From contig DASVBY010000002.1 in the NCBI GenBank assembly GCA_036381895.1, positions 1 through 64,000 on the forward strand: DNA of 64,000 nt, given 5' to 3'. The position numbers and the translations under genes are program-made. This DNA is from JACQFZ01 sp036381895. Its GTDB lineage: Bacteria > Pseudomonadota > Gammaproteobacteria > Acidiferrobacterales > Sulfurifustaceae. Of this stretch, positions 1-7,447 are shown piece by piece. The first letter of the stretch is position 1. Each line of letters starts with the position of its first letter. The notes under the pieces were generated by a model that worked only from the letters and a program-made list of their open reading frames with translations, had not been told where the DNA came from and did not search any database.

Positions 1-1832
1 TCCCTGACGCTTTCGCCGCGGGCACGTTCCCCGGCCCCGAGCGGCCGGCCCTCGCGGCGTACCAGGCGCTGCGTCCCGAGTACATCCCCGACGAGCTGCT
101 GCTCAAGTTCAAGATCGGGGTGAGCGAGGCCGCGCAAGCGCAGTCGCTCGGTCGCGTCGCCACGGGGAGCCGCCGGTTGACGCGATCCGGCTGGGTACAG
201 GTGCGGCTGGCCCCGGATCTTTCTGTGACGCAGGCGCTTGCGGTGCTTGCCGGCGACCGCAACGTCGCGCAGGCGCAGCCGAACCATATCTATGAGGTTA
301 CGGCGGCGCCGAACGATTCACGGTACCGCACGACATGGGCGATGGAGCACCGCGGCCAGGCGCCCTTCGAGGACAGCCATTCCCCAAGAGCCGCCACGGC
401 GGGCGCCGGCATGAACCTCCCGCGGGCGTGGGGCCGTATCACCGACTGCAGCCGGACGCTGGTGGCGGTGCTCGATACCGGCATCAACTATACGCACGTC
501 GATCTCGCGCCCAACATGTGGGAGGGCGGCGCGGCCTACCCCCAGCACGGCTTCGATTTCATCGACGGCGACGCCGATCCGATGGACCTCAACGGCCACG
601 GGACGCATGTCGCCGGCATCATCGGCGCGGTCGGAAACGATCGCACGGGCGTCATCGGCGTCTGTTGGAAGGCGCGCATTATGGCCGTGCGCGTGGCGAA
701 TGCGCTCGGCCTCGCCACGACCGCGCATCTGCTGCAGGGCATCGACTTTGCGCTGGCGCAGCGCGCGGAGATCCTGTACATCGGCGTCGGGGCCGTGGGC
801 CCCCTCGATCGCGCGCTGAGCGAGGCGATCGCCGCTGCCGAGGCGGCCGATGCCGTCGTCGCGACCGGCGCCGGCAACGGAGACCGCGATCGGATCGGCG
901 ACGACGACGACGCGAGCGGCAACGCCTTCTATCCGTGCAACTACCGTCACCGCAATCTCATCTGCGTCGCGGCGCTCGATCGGAACGACCGGCTGGCGAG
1001 CTTCTCGAACTGGGGTGCGACGAGCGTCGACGTCGGGGCGCCCGGAACCGACGTCTCGAGCACGTGGGCCGGGCGCCGCGGCCGCATCACCGACGCGTTC
1101 AACGACAAGCGCGCGCGCCGCAAGACGACATCGGGACGATGGGGCAACAGCACGCTCGTCCTCGCCTCGGGCGCGCGCTCCGATTATCGGCCCGGGCTGG
1201 TCAATCCCGCGAACTTTCCGCACGGAAAGTACGCGAACAACGCCGACGAACGCACCTATCGGACCTTCGATCTGCGAGGGAAAGACGCCGCGATCCTGAG
1301 CTTCTACACGCAGTTCGCGCTGCAGCCGGGGGATTACTTCAACATCGCCTGGAGCGGCCGCGGCGGGGATCCGTTTGCGAACGGCGTCCTGCTCGACGGT
1401 ATCAGCGGCGGCAGTACCGACGGCGCGATCGTCGGGCCGCTCGCTTTCGACATATCGCCGTGCATCGGCCCGGCCTGCTCCATCGGATTCCAGTTGCTGA
1501 CGGATGCGAGCGGGACCGATCAGGGGGTGGCGATCATCGGCTTCACCATCGACACGCTCGAGCTCAATCGCTCGAGCTATCACACCACCAACGGAACCTC
1601 CCTGGCAGCGGCGCATGTCGCCGGACTTGCGGCGATGCTCCGGGCCTACGAGCCGCGCCTCACCGCCGCCGAAGTCATCACCGCGATAAAGCAGGGCAGG
1701 AAGACACCAGCACTTGCCGGCAAGATAGCGAGCGGGGCCGCGGTCGATGCCCATGGCGCCCTGAGCTACGTGGCCGGCGCGCCGGAACGCGCCGGCGTTG
1801 GTCGCTGCACGCGGCGCGAAGCGGGCTGCTGA
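1..1832 (+). CDS. S8 family serine peptidase (subtilase), 5' end outside the window
   Basis: A subtilisin-like protease, probably exported, that cleaves peptide bonds with an Asp-His-Ser triad. The frame is open to the window edge, and the part before the first internal GTG (120) reads like the usual subtilase prodomain motif (YIPDELLLKFK), so the true start lies upstream. The catalytic Asp is at 474-476 (VLDTGIN), the His at 597-599 (NGHGTHVAG) and the Ser at 1599-1601 (NGTSLAAAHVAG); the oxyanion Asn lies in TGAGNGD near 870. Between the usual APG turn (about 1040) and the Ser block there are about 170 extra residues that look like a beta-sandwich domain (LDGISGG, repeated hydrophobic strands, two Cys in SPCIGPACS). 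The protein ends soon after the catalytic core, with no membrane anchor seen. Confidence 0.9.
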   Translation, partial: PDAFAAGTFPGPERPALAAYQALRPEYIPDELLLKFKIGVSEAAQAQSLGRVATGSRRLTRSGWVQVRLAPDLSVTQALAVLAGDRNVAQAQPNHIYEVTAAPNDSRYRTTWAMEHRGQAPFEDSHSPRAATAGAGMNLPRAWGRITDCSRTLVAVLDTGINYTHVDLAPNMWEGGAAYPQHGFDFIDGDADPMDLNGHGTHVAGIIGAVGNDRTGVIGVCWKARIMAVRVANALGLATTAHLLQGIDFALAQRAEILYIGVGAVGPLDRALSEAIAAAEAADAVVATGAGNGDRDRIGDDDDASGNAFYPCNYRHRNLICVAALDRNDRLASFSNWGATSVDVGAPGTDVSSTWAGRRGRITDAFNDKRARRKTTSGRWGNSTLVLASGARSDYRPGLVNPANFPHGKYANNADERTYRTFDLRGKDAAILSFYTQFALQPGDYFNIAWSGRGGDPFANGVLLDGISGGSTDGAIVGPLAFDISPCIGPACSIGFQLLTDASGTDQGVAIIGFTIDTLELNRSSYHTTNGTSLAAAHVAGLAAMLRAYEPRLTAAEVITAIKQGRKTPALAGKIASGAAVDAHGALSYVAGAPERAGVGRCTRREAGC

Positions 1833-1893
1833 GACGGCCGGGCTCGCACACGGTTGTTGACGGCCTTTGCGTCCGGTTGTCAGAATCGTGCGG

Positions 1894-2016
1894 CCAAAGG
1901 GGAGTAGCTGAGCCGGACTGTCACCGCGCCGGCGCGACAAAGTCGTCACCCCGGGAAGTTCTGCCGCTTCCCCGGCTTTGTCGGCAAGCGACGACTTGCG
2001 AGCGAGACCTTTGCCC
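1894..2016 (+). promoter_or_regulatory. yybP-ykoY manganese riboswitch
   Basis: The 5' signature AAAGGGGAGTAGC is at 1896-1908 and the matching 3' end GAGACCTTTGCC at 2004-2015. AAAGG and CCTTT can pair to close the element. In between are the second conserved segment (GTCGTCACCCCGGGAAG, about 1941-1957) and a G+C hairpin. This family senses Mn2+ and is known upstream of TerC-family (alx-like) and P-type ATPase genes. The next gene is a TerC-family gene, which fits exactly. About 200 nt remain between the aptamer and the start codon, where the expression platform should lie. Confidence 0.88.
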
Positions 2017-2215
2017 GAGGGTCGGTCTCTTGCAAAGTCGGCATGCCTGTCCTGACAACGCCTCACCTGCGCCGAAGACGGCTCACGACGCTTTCTGCTT
2101 CATCTGCGCGTGCCTGTGCGCGCTCCTGCTGTCGCCGCAGCGGTCGGTCATTTCGACTGCGCCGTGCACCTGGCGCCGGCGCCCGCGCCGAAGCGCGCCA
2201 TGACGGGGAACAACC

Positions 2216-3004
2216 ATGGAATTGCTTCTCGACCCCCAAATCTGGATCGCATTCCTCACGTTGACCGCGCTCGAGCTCGTGCTCGGGATCGATAACATCG
2301 TGTTCATATCGATCCTGGTCGACCGGCTGCCGCCCGGGCGGCGCGAGTTCACGCGCCGTCTCGGCCTGTTCCTGGCGATGTTCATGCGCATCGCCCTGCT
2401 CCTCACGCTTGCCTGGCTCGTCGGCCTCACGGCACCGCTGTTCGAGGTGCTCGGCGAAGAGATTTCGGGCCGCGATTTGATCCTGATCGGCGGCGGCGTG
2501 TTCCTGCTCTGGAAGGCGACGAGCGAGATTCACGGCCTCATCGAGGGCGCGGATCACGGGCCGGAACGGCCCGCCGCGGCCACCTTCGGGGGCATTCTGG
2601 CGCAGATCGCCGTGATCGATCTCGTGTTCTCCCTCGACTCGATCATCACCGCCGTCGGCATGGTCGACGAGATCCCGGTCATGATCGCCGCCGTGGTCGT
2701 CGCGGTGCTGCTCATGATGGTGGCGGCCGGTCCCATCGGGCGCTTCGTGTCGCGGCATCCGACGGTCAAGATGCTCGCGCTCAGCTTCCTCATCATGGTC
2801 GGCATGGCGCTGGTCGCCGACGGCTTGGACTTCCACGTGCCGAAGGGCTACATCTACTTCGCGATGGCGTTCTCGGTCGCCGTCGAGATGCTCAACCTGC
2901 GCATGCGCGCGAAGATGAGGACAACCGGCCGCCCGAAGACGGCGGCGCAAGCCCGCCCGAGCGGGCGCAGGCGCGAACGGTCTGTCGGCCGCAGCAAGTC
3001 CTGA
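2216..3004 (+). CDS. TerC family integral membrane protein, probable Mn2+ exporter
   Basis: A 262-residue inner-membrane protein of the TerC/Alx family. Members carry intramembrane Asp residues and several have been linked to manganese efflux. The two family hallmarks are present: LGIDNIVF near residue 24 and SLDSIITA near residue 140. About seven hydrophobic segments are visible, followed by a basic, probably cytosolic tail rich in Arg and Lys from about residue 225. The start is the ATG at 2216 after a weak GGGGAA ribosome site. The riboswitch just upstream points to induction by Mn2+. Family assignment is firm; the exact substrate is inferred from the riboswitch. Confidence 0.9.
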   Translation: MELLLDPQIWIAFLTLTALELVLGIDNIVFISILVDRLPPGRREFTRRLGLFLAMFMRIALLLTLAWLVGLTAPLFEVLGEEISGRDLILIGGGVFLLWKATSEIHGLIEGADHGPERPAAATFGGILAQIAVIDLVFSLDSIITAVGMVDEIPVMIAAVVVAVLLMMVAAGPIGRFVSRHPTVKMLALSFLIMVGMALVADGLDFHVPKGYIYFAMAFSVAVEMLNLRMRAKMRTTGRPKTAAQARPSGRRRERSVGRSKS

Positions 3005-3367
3005 AACCAGGACCCGGCTGCGGTCGAGCGTCTCGAAAGGCGGCCTCGGGCGGCGGTCGGCTGGCGTGGAGAGCTGACTCCCGCCCGGTTCACTCACCCG
3101 AAGCCTCCGGGCCGATTGCAGAAAGGCCCACGAACAGCGCGTGCACTTCGGGCCGCGCCGCGCACGGCGATCATGTGCGCGAGCACGGGCATCGCCGCGC
3201 TCGGTTCAACTCGGCAACAGCCGCTAAGCCTCCTCCGAAGACGCACCAGCGAAGCCTGCGGCGAACGAGCGACCGCGAGGGAGCCTTTCGGGTGCGAGTT
3301 TGACCGGAATCAAGTTCGGGTGCGATTGCGGCAATATGATGGTGGAACTGGCAGGCGAGGAGAGGCC
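3005..3367. other. Intergenic stretch, no gene seen
   Basis: About 360 bases between the TerC gene and the DksA-like gene. Open frames here lack a ribosome site and family features. The only clear signal is GAGGAGAGG just before 3368, the ribosome site of the next gene. I see no convincing sigma-70 promoter or T-tailed terminator. Confidence 0.5.
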
Positions 3368-3751
3368 ATGGCAAGACTGACGCGAGAGCAGATCGACCGG
3401 CTCAACCGGATGATGGATGAGCGCTGGGCGCGGGAGCTCGAGGAAATTCGCCGGGTCGCCGAACGCGTGCGCGACGAACGTCACCGCGCGGCGCTCGCCG
3501 GCGTGGGCGACAGCGTCGACCAGGCGCTCGCCGAGATCGCGACCCTGGAAGACTACGCGGTGGTGCGCCAGGACATCGAGGACGTGCGCGATATCGTCGC
3601 CGCACGCCAGCGCATACAGGCCGGCACCTACGGCGTCTGCACCGATTGCGGCGCCGACATCCCCTACGAGCGACTGCTCGCATACCCGACCGCCAAGCGC
3701 TGCATCGAGTGTCAGCAGGCGCACGAGTTACGGAAAGCACGCGGCGCGTGA
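3368..3751 (+). CDS. TraR/DksA family C4 zinc-finger protein
   Basis: A 127-residue protein with an N-terminal helical hairpin (about residues 5-80, rich in Arg and Glu) and a C-terminal zinc finger with the pattern CTDCG...RCIECQ (about residues 94-118). That arrangement matches DksA-like proteins, which bind the RNA polymerase secondary channel and modulate transcription with ppGpp. It is shorter than classical DksA (about 150 residues) and belongs to the short TraR/DksA group common in betaproteobacteria. I chose the ATG at 3368 because GAGGAGAGG lies directly in front of it; the frame is open further upstream but without a ribosome site or conserved sequence. Confidence 0.87.
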   Translation: MARLTREQIDRLNRMMDERWARELEEIRRVAERVRDERHRAALAGVGDSVDQALAEIATLEDYAVVRQDIEDVRDIVAARQRIQAGTYGVCTDCGADIPYERLLAYPTAKRCIECQQAHELRKARGA

Positions 3752-3941
3752 AGCCGGGCGCTGCAGGCGGCGCGTATCGGGCCGACTTCCGCAGGCGAGC
3801 CGCAACGGCGGGCCGCGGGTTCGCTCCGGCTATGGTCATGCCGTGCGAGTGCGGCAGCCTCGCCGACGCGGTCGCGGCAGCCGGTTCGAGAGGCGGCAGG
3901 CGCGGGCCGTTTCCCTTCACCTTCACAGCGGGTCAATGCCT

Positions 3942-4949
3942 ATGAGACTGAGCGACGTCATGACGACCGAGGTGATCACCATCGACCCGGACGCATCGGC
4001 GAACGATGCGTGGCGGTTGATGCAGCGCCACCGCATCCGCCACCTGGTGGTCACCGAGGGCAAGCGCGTGATCGGGGTCATTTCCGAGCGCGACCTCGGC
4101 GGTCGCGAAGGAGCTACGTTGCGGCGCGGTCGAAGCGTGCGCGAGCTCCTGACGCCCCAGATCGCCACCGCGGCGCCCGGCACGACGCTCCGCCAGGCGG
4201 CCAACCTCATGCGCGGTCGGCTGATCGGTTCGCTGCCGGTGATCGAGAAGGGGCGCGTGGTCGGTATCGTCACGGCTACGGACGTGCTCGAGGAGCTGGG
4301 GCGCGGTGCGACGCGGCCGACGACACGCGCGCAACGGCGCGACATGCGGCTGCCGCCCGCCGCCGCACGCCGGGCCGCCGCAAAGACTACGGAGCGTTCG
4401 ACGCGCCGCGGGGCGCGCGAGGTGCGGGCGCGCGGTGCGTCCGCGCGCGGCAAGAGCGCGCGCCTCGACGGCGACGGACGAGCACCGGCGACGGCAAGGC
4501 GCACGCGCCAACCCAAAGCGGACAGCGCCAAGCGCGCGCCGCTCGCGGCGCCGTTGCCGCGGCCGGCGAAACGTGTGGCGGGCCGCACGCCCGCCGCTCT
4601 GACGCCGGTACACATCCGCGCACAGCCGCCGCTCGATGAAGCGAGCGCCGATTACCTGAGGCGCAAATTGGGTCGCAAGCTCGGCAAGTTCGCGCCGAGT
4701 ATCGAGCGCGCGAGCGTGCGCATCGACGACGTCAACGGCCCGAAGGGCGGCATCGACAAGCGGTGCCGGATAAAGGCGGTCGTGAGCGGCCTGCCGAGCG
4801 TCGTGGTCGAGGAACGGCACGAGGCGCTCCGTGCCGCGATGGACAGGGCGATGAACCGCATCGAGCGGGCCGTGCGCAAGCAGGTACAGCGCCGGCGCAC
4901 GGTGCCCATGCGCGTGCGCGCCCACGAAGGGATGGCGCTGGCTCGCTGA
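3942..4949 (+). CDS. CBS-pair protein fused to an HPF/RaiA ribosome-hibernation domain
   Basis: About 335 residues in three parts. Residues 1-120 are two CBS motifs (DVMTTEVITI, HLVV, GVISERDL, then LLTPQIATAAPG, IGSLPVIEKGRVVGIVTATDV), a module that usually binds adenine nucleotides. Residues 121-225 are a low-complexity Arg/Ala linker. Residues 226-320 resemble the S30AE domain of hibernation-promoting factor (VHIRAQ, SVRIDDVNGPKGGIDKRC, then two helices), which binds the small ribosomal subunit. The two domains are normally encoded separately. An ATG at 3936 is also in frame; 3942 starts closest to the CBS motif. A nucleotide-sensing ribosome-silencing role is an inference. Confidence 0.8.
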   Translation: MRLSDVMTTEVITIDPDASANDAWRLMQRHRIRHLVVTEGKRVIGVISERDLGGREGATLRRGRSVRELLTPQIATAAPGTTLRQAANLMRGRLIGSLPVIEKGRVVGIVTATDVLEELGRGATRPTTRAQRRDMRLPPAAARRAAAKTTERSTRRGAREVRARGASARGKSARLDGDGRAPATARRTRQPKADSAKRAPLAAPLPRPAKRVAGRTPAALTPVHIRAQPPLDEASADYLRRKLGRKLGKFAPSIERASVRIDDVNGPKGGIDKRCRIKAVVSGLPSVVVEERHEALRAAMDRAMNRIERAVRKQVQRRRTVPMRVRAHEGMALAR

Positions 4950-5056
4950 CGGTAACGATTCGAAGCAATGCGAAGCCGCGTGTCGGATGAAGCGCACGGC
5001 GCGCCGCCGGGCCGGTTTTCGCTCGCCTCGGCCTCAATCGATGAGCGCGTGCGGCG

Positions 5057-5548
5057 TCATACCGCCTCGCTCGGAGCCCGGCTCAATTCGTTGTTCGCCG
5101 TTATCAGTACGCGCACCAGGCGCATGAATTCCGCGCGCTCGCGCTTCCGCAGCGGCTCGAGGATGCGCTCCTGCGCGCGCAGCATGCGAGGCACGGCGGA
5201 TTCCAGCAATGCGAGCCCCGCGTCGGTGAGCGTCAGCAGGCGCACGCGGCGGTCGTCGGGCGAAGCGTTGCGCATCACCAGGCCGCGCGCTTCCAGCCGG
5301 TCGACGACGCCTGCCAGCGTCGACGTATCGAGAGCGGCGGTGCGCGCGAGCGTGCGCTGGTCGATGCCGGGCGAGTTCGCTATCTGCTGCAGGACCGCGT
5401 ACTGAACGGGCGTGATACCCACGGTCTCGGCCTCCTGCAGGAAGATCGCGACGGCAATCTGCTGCAGCCGGCGGATGCAGTAGCCCGGGAGCGCCTCAAG
5501 ATCGACTTGCGGCGCGGTCGCTTTTTTCCTTCGACTCGTCAGTGCCAA
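5057..5548 (-). CDS. MarR family transcriptional regulator of the gentisate locus
   Basis: A winged-helix regulator of about 163 residues, with the recognition region QRTLARTAALDTSTLAGVV and a basic wing (DDRRVRLLTLT). It opens with GYCIRRLQQIAVAIF, typical of MarR proteins beside aromatic-degradation genes. The start is uncertain: a TTG at 5548 gives the usual family length, while the in-frame ATG at 5614 would begin inside a palindromic operator-like sequence and add hydrophobic residues unlike the family. It is divergent from the hydroxylase remnant and gentisate dioxygenase, so repression of those genes relieved by an aromatic acid is likely. Family is sure; ligand is inferred. Confidence 0.85.
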   Translation of the reverse strand: MALTSRRKKATAPQVDLEALPGYCIRRLQQIAVAIFLQEAETVGITPVQYAVLQQIANSPGIDQRTLARTAALDTSTLAGVVDRLEARGLVMRNASPDDRRVRLLTLTDAGLALLESAVPRMLRAQERILEPLRKRERAEFMRLVRVLITANNELSRAPSEAV

Positions 5549-5581
5549 ACCCGGGGCCCCTGAGCTCCGTAACTTTACACT

Positions 5582-5615
5582 TATGCTGATTATCAGTATG
5601 CTGACAATCAGCATA
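5582..5615. promoter_or_regulatory. Palindromic repeat, probable MarR operator
   Basis: Two 15-base direct repeats, TATGCTGATTATCAG (5582-5596) and TATGCTGACAATCAG (5597-5611), differ at two positions. The outer arms TATGCTGATT (5582-5591) and AATCAGCATA (5606-5615) form a perfect 10-base inverted repeat, and CTGATTATCAG (5586-5596) is itself palindromic. This AT-rich block lies in the divergent control region between the MarR gene and the aromatic genes, the usual place for autoregulation. Confidence 0.72.
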
Positions 5616-5637
5616 CCAGTTGATGCGCGAAAGCGCA

Positions 5638-6039
5638 ATGACGCGAAGTCCTTTACGACGACCGATCGGGGTCGCCGGCGGCGGAATCGGCGGACTGGCG
5701 GCGGCAGTCGCTCCGGCCCCGGCAGCGCTTCGAGGTGCTCGAGCGGGCGGCGCAACTGCGCGAGCTTCGCGGCGACATCCAGCGGGCCCGAACGCGTTCG
5801 CAGCGTTCGACGCCCTCGGTGTGGGCGAGAGGACGCGTGGTCGCGCCGTCTGCAACGATGAACTCGTGAGCACGGGGCGCTGGACGAACCGCTGGTGGCG
5901 CGCGATGGAACGCATTTGCCACGCGCAGGGCACGGAGCGACTGGTGTGTATGAGCGGATGGGCCGCGCGCAGGAGCGCTTCCAACGATGCACGGGAATGG
6001 CCGTACGGCTGGAACGTCGAGGACTGCCTGGCCCCCTGA
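5638..6039 (+). pseudogene. Decayed FAD-dependent monooxygenase, probably 3-hydroxybenzoate 6-hydroxylase
   Basis: The remnant starts at an ATG with the FAD-binding fingerprint PIGVAGGGIGGLAAA. It then shifts frame through a segment reading RFEVLERAAQLRELRGDIQ (around 5720-5790) and returns to the first frame at GPNAFAAFDALGVGERTR. It then jumps to what I recall as the extreme C-terminus of this enzyme family (EWPYGWNVEDCLA). The whole remnant is about 130 codons, whereas the family is about 400 residues, so most of the middle is deleted and at least two frameshifts remain. The parent enzyme makes gentisate, the substrate of the next gene. Confidence 0.72.
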
Positions 6040-6065
6040 TACCTGTCCCGGAAGTGAGGTGCGAT

Positions 6066-7100
6066 ATGCAACAACTTGGCCGACTCGAAGATCTTCCCGC
6101 GAGCTACCGTGACGAACTCACGAAGCAAAATCTGGTGCCGCTGTGGCCCAGCCTGCGCGCCGTGCTGCCGCCGAACAGGCCGACGGTGAACACGCGCCCC
6201 GTCGCCTGGTCGTATCAGAAGCTGCGGCCGCTGCTCATGAAAGCCGGCGAACTGACGCCGATCGAGAAGGCGGAGCGCCGCGTCCTGGTGCTCGCCAACC
6301 CGGGCCACGGCCTCGAGAAGATGCAGGCGACCGCGGCGATCTATCTCGGGATGCAGTTGCTGCTGCCCGGGGAGTGGGCGCCTTCGCATCGCCATACGCC
6401 GAACGCCGTGCGCATGATCGTCGAAGGCGAGGGCGCCTACACCACGGTCGACGGCGAGAAGTGCCCGATGCGCCGCGGCGACCTGATCCTTACGCCCACC
6501 GGCCTCTGGCACGAGCATGGACACGACGGCGACCAGCCGGTCGTGTGGCTCGATGTGCTGGACCTGCCGCTGGTGTACTACCTCGAGGCGTCGTACCACG
6601 TCGAGGGGCAACGCCAGACCGCGGCGTCCGGCGAACGCGAGCGCGCCTACACCCGCGGCGGTGTGCTGCCAGCGCCGATGTTCGAGCGCCGGCGCTCCGC
6701 GTACCCGATGCTGCGCTATCCGTGGAGCGAAACGCGGGCGGCGCTCGAAGCGCTGGCCGGGCAACCGGGTGTAGAGGCGGCGCAGGTTGCGTACGTCAAT
6801 CCCGAGACGGGAGGAGACGCGCAGAACATCCTCGGCTTCTACGCGCTGATGCTGCGGCCGGGTCAGATGCTGAATCTCCCCGCGCGCTCACCCGCGGCGG
6901 TGTATCACGTGATCGAAGGCCAGGTCGAAGTTCGCGTGGACGATCAGGTGTTCACGCTCGCTGAGGCCGACACCTGTTGCGCGCCCGGCTTCGTCAAGGT
7001 GCAGTTGCGCAATCTGTCGGGCAGCGCGCCCGCGTTCATTTTCATTGCCGACGAGACGCCTTTGCACCGCAAGCTCGGGCTGCTCGAGACCCGCGACTGA
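6066..7100 (+). CDS. Gentisate 1,2-dioxygenase
   Basis: A cytosolic Fe(II) enzyme that opens the ring of gentisate to maleylpyruvate. The 344-residue length is typical. It is a bicupin: the N-terminal cupin holds the metal site with H108 and H110 (PSHRHTPNAVR) and further His residues at 149 and 151 (GLWHEHGHDG), and a second, metal-free-looking cupin covers about residues 255-335. The start is the ATG at 6066 after AGTGAGGT. It is the only intact enzyme of a gentisate pathway in this window; no maleylpyruvate isomerase or hydrolase is nearby. Control by the divergent MarR gene is likely. Confidence 0.92.
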   Translation: MQQLGRLEDLPASYRDELTKQNLVPLWPSLRAVLPPNRPTVNTRPVAWSYQKLRPLLMKAGELTPIEKAERRVLVLANPGHGLEKMQATAAIYLGMQLLLPGEWAPSHRHTPNAVRMIVEGEGAYTTVDGEKCPMRRGDLILTPTGLWHEHGHDGDQPVVWLDVLDLPLVYYLEASYHVEGQRQTAASGERERAYTRGGVLPAPMFERRRSAYPMLRYPWSETRAALEALAGQPGVEAAQVAYVNPETGGDAQNILGFYALMLRPGQMLNLPARSPAAVYHVIEGQVEVRVDDQVFTLAEADTCCAPGFVKVQLRNLSGSAPAFIFIADETPLHRKLGLLETRD

Positions 7101-7243
7101 GTGCCGTTCGGTACGTGTGCCGCGAGCGAGGTGATTGGGGAATCGCCGCCGTTCGGTACGCGGCGAGCGTGAGCGCGGTCCAATCTCGGTCGGGCTGACG
7201 ACGGGCGAAACGCGCGGCCGGAGGAGCACGTCCGGCCGTCGTT

Positions 7244-7447
7244 GCGGTCGTAGCGCCCGGCGAAACTGAGCGCGATGTGGTCGCCGGCGACATCGGTTTC
7301 GCTGCGCGACAGATCGCCCAAAGCGGCTTCCGGTTCCAAGCGGCTATACCGTATGCCGAGGCGCGAGCGCTCGCTCAGCACCCATTCGGCGCCGAGCGGG
7401 AGCTGATAGCCGGTCTGCGTATCGCTCCCGGTCCGTTCGACGTCTAC
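7244..7447 (-). pseudogene. Possible C-terminal remnant of an outer-membrane beta-barrel protein
   Basis: The minus-strand frame from 7447 downward reads with alternating polar and hydrophobic residues (GYQLPLGAEWVLS, RLGIRYSRLE, DHIALSFAGRY), as in the last strands of a porin-like barrel. It has no start codon, runs directly behind the LuxR gene's stop in a different frame, and has no clean stop after the last strand. The rest of 7101-7443 holds no gene. It does contain a 13-base direct repeat, GCCGTTCGGTACG, at 7103-7115 and 7148-7160. This is pattern reading only and may be chance. Confidence 0.25.

Noticed and set aside
318..2066. 582-codon minus-strand frame opposite the subtilase
   Set aside because: Low-complexity Arg/Asp/Ala composition with no motif; the plus frame has the full catalytic triad.
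3116..3367. Longer N-terminus for the DksA-like protein
   Set aside because: The extra 84 codons have no family similarity, and the strong ribosome site is at 3368.
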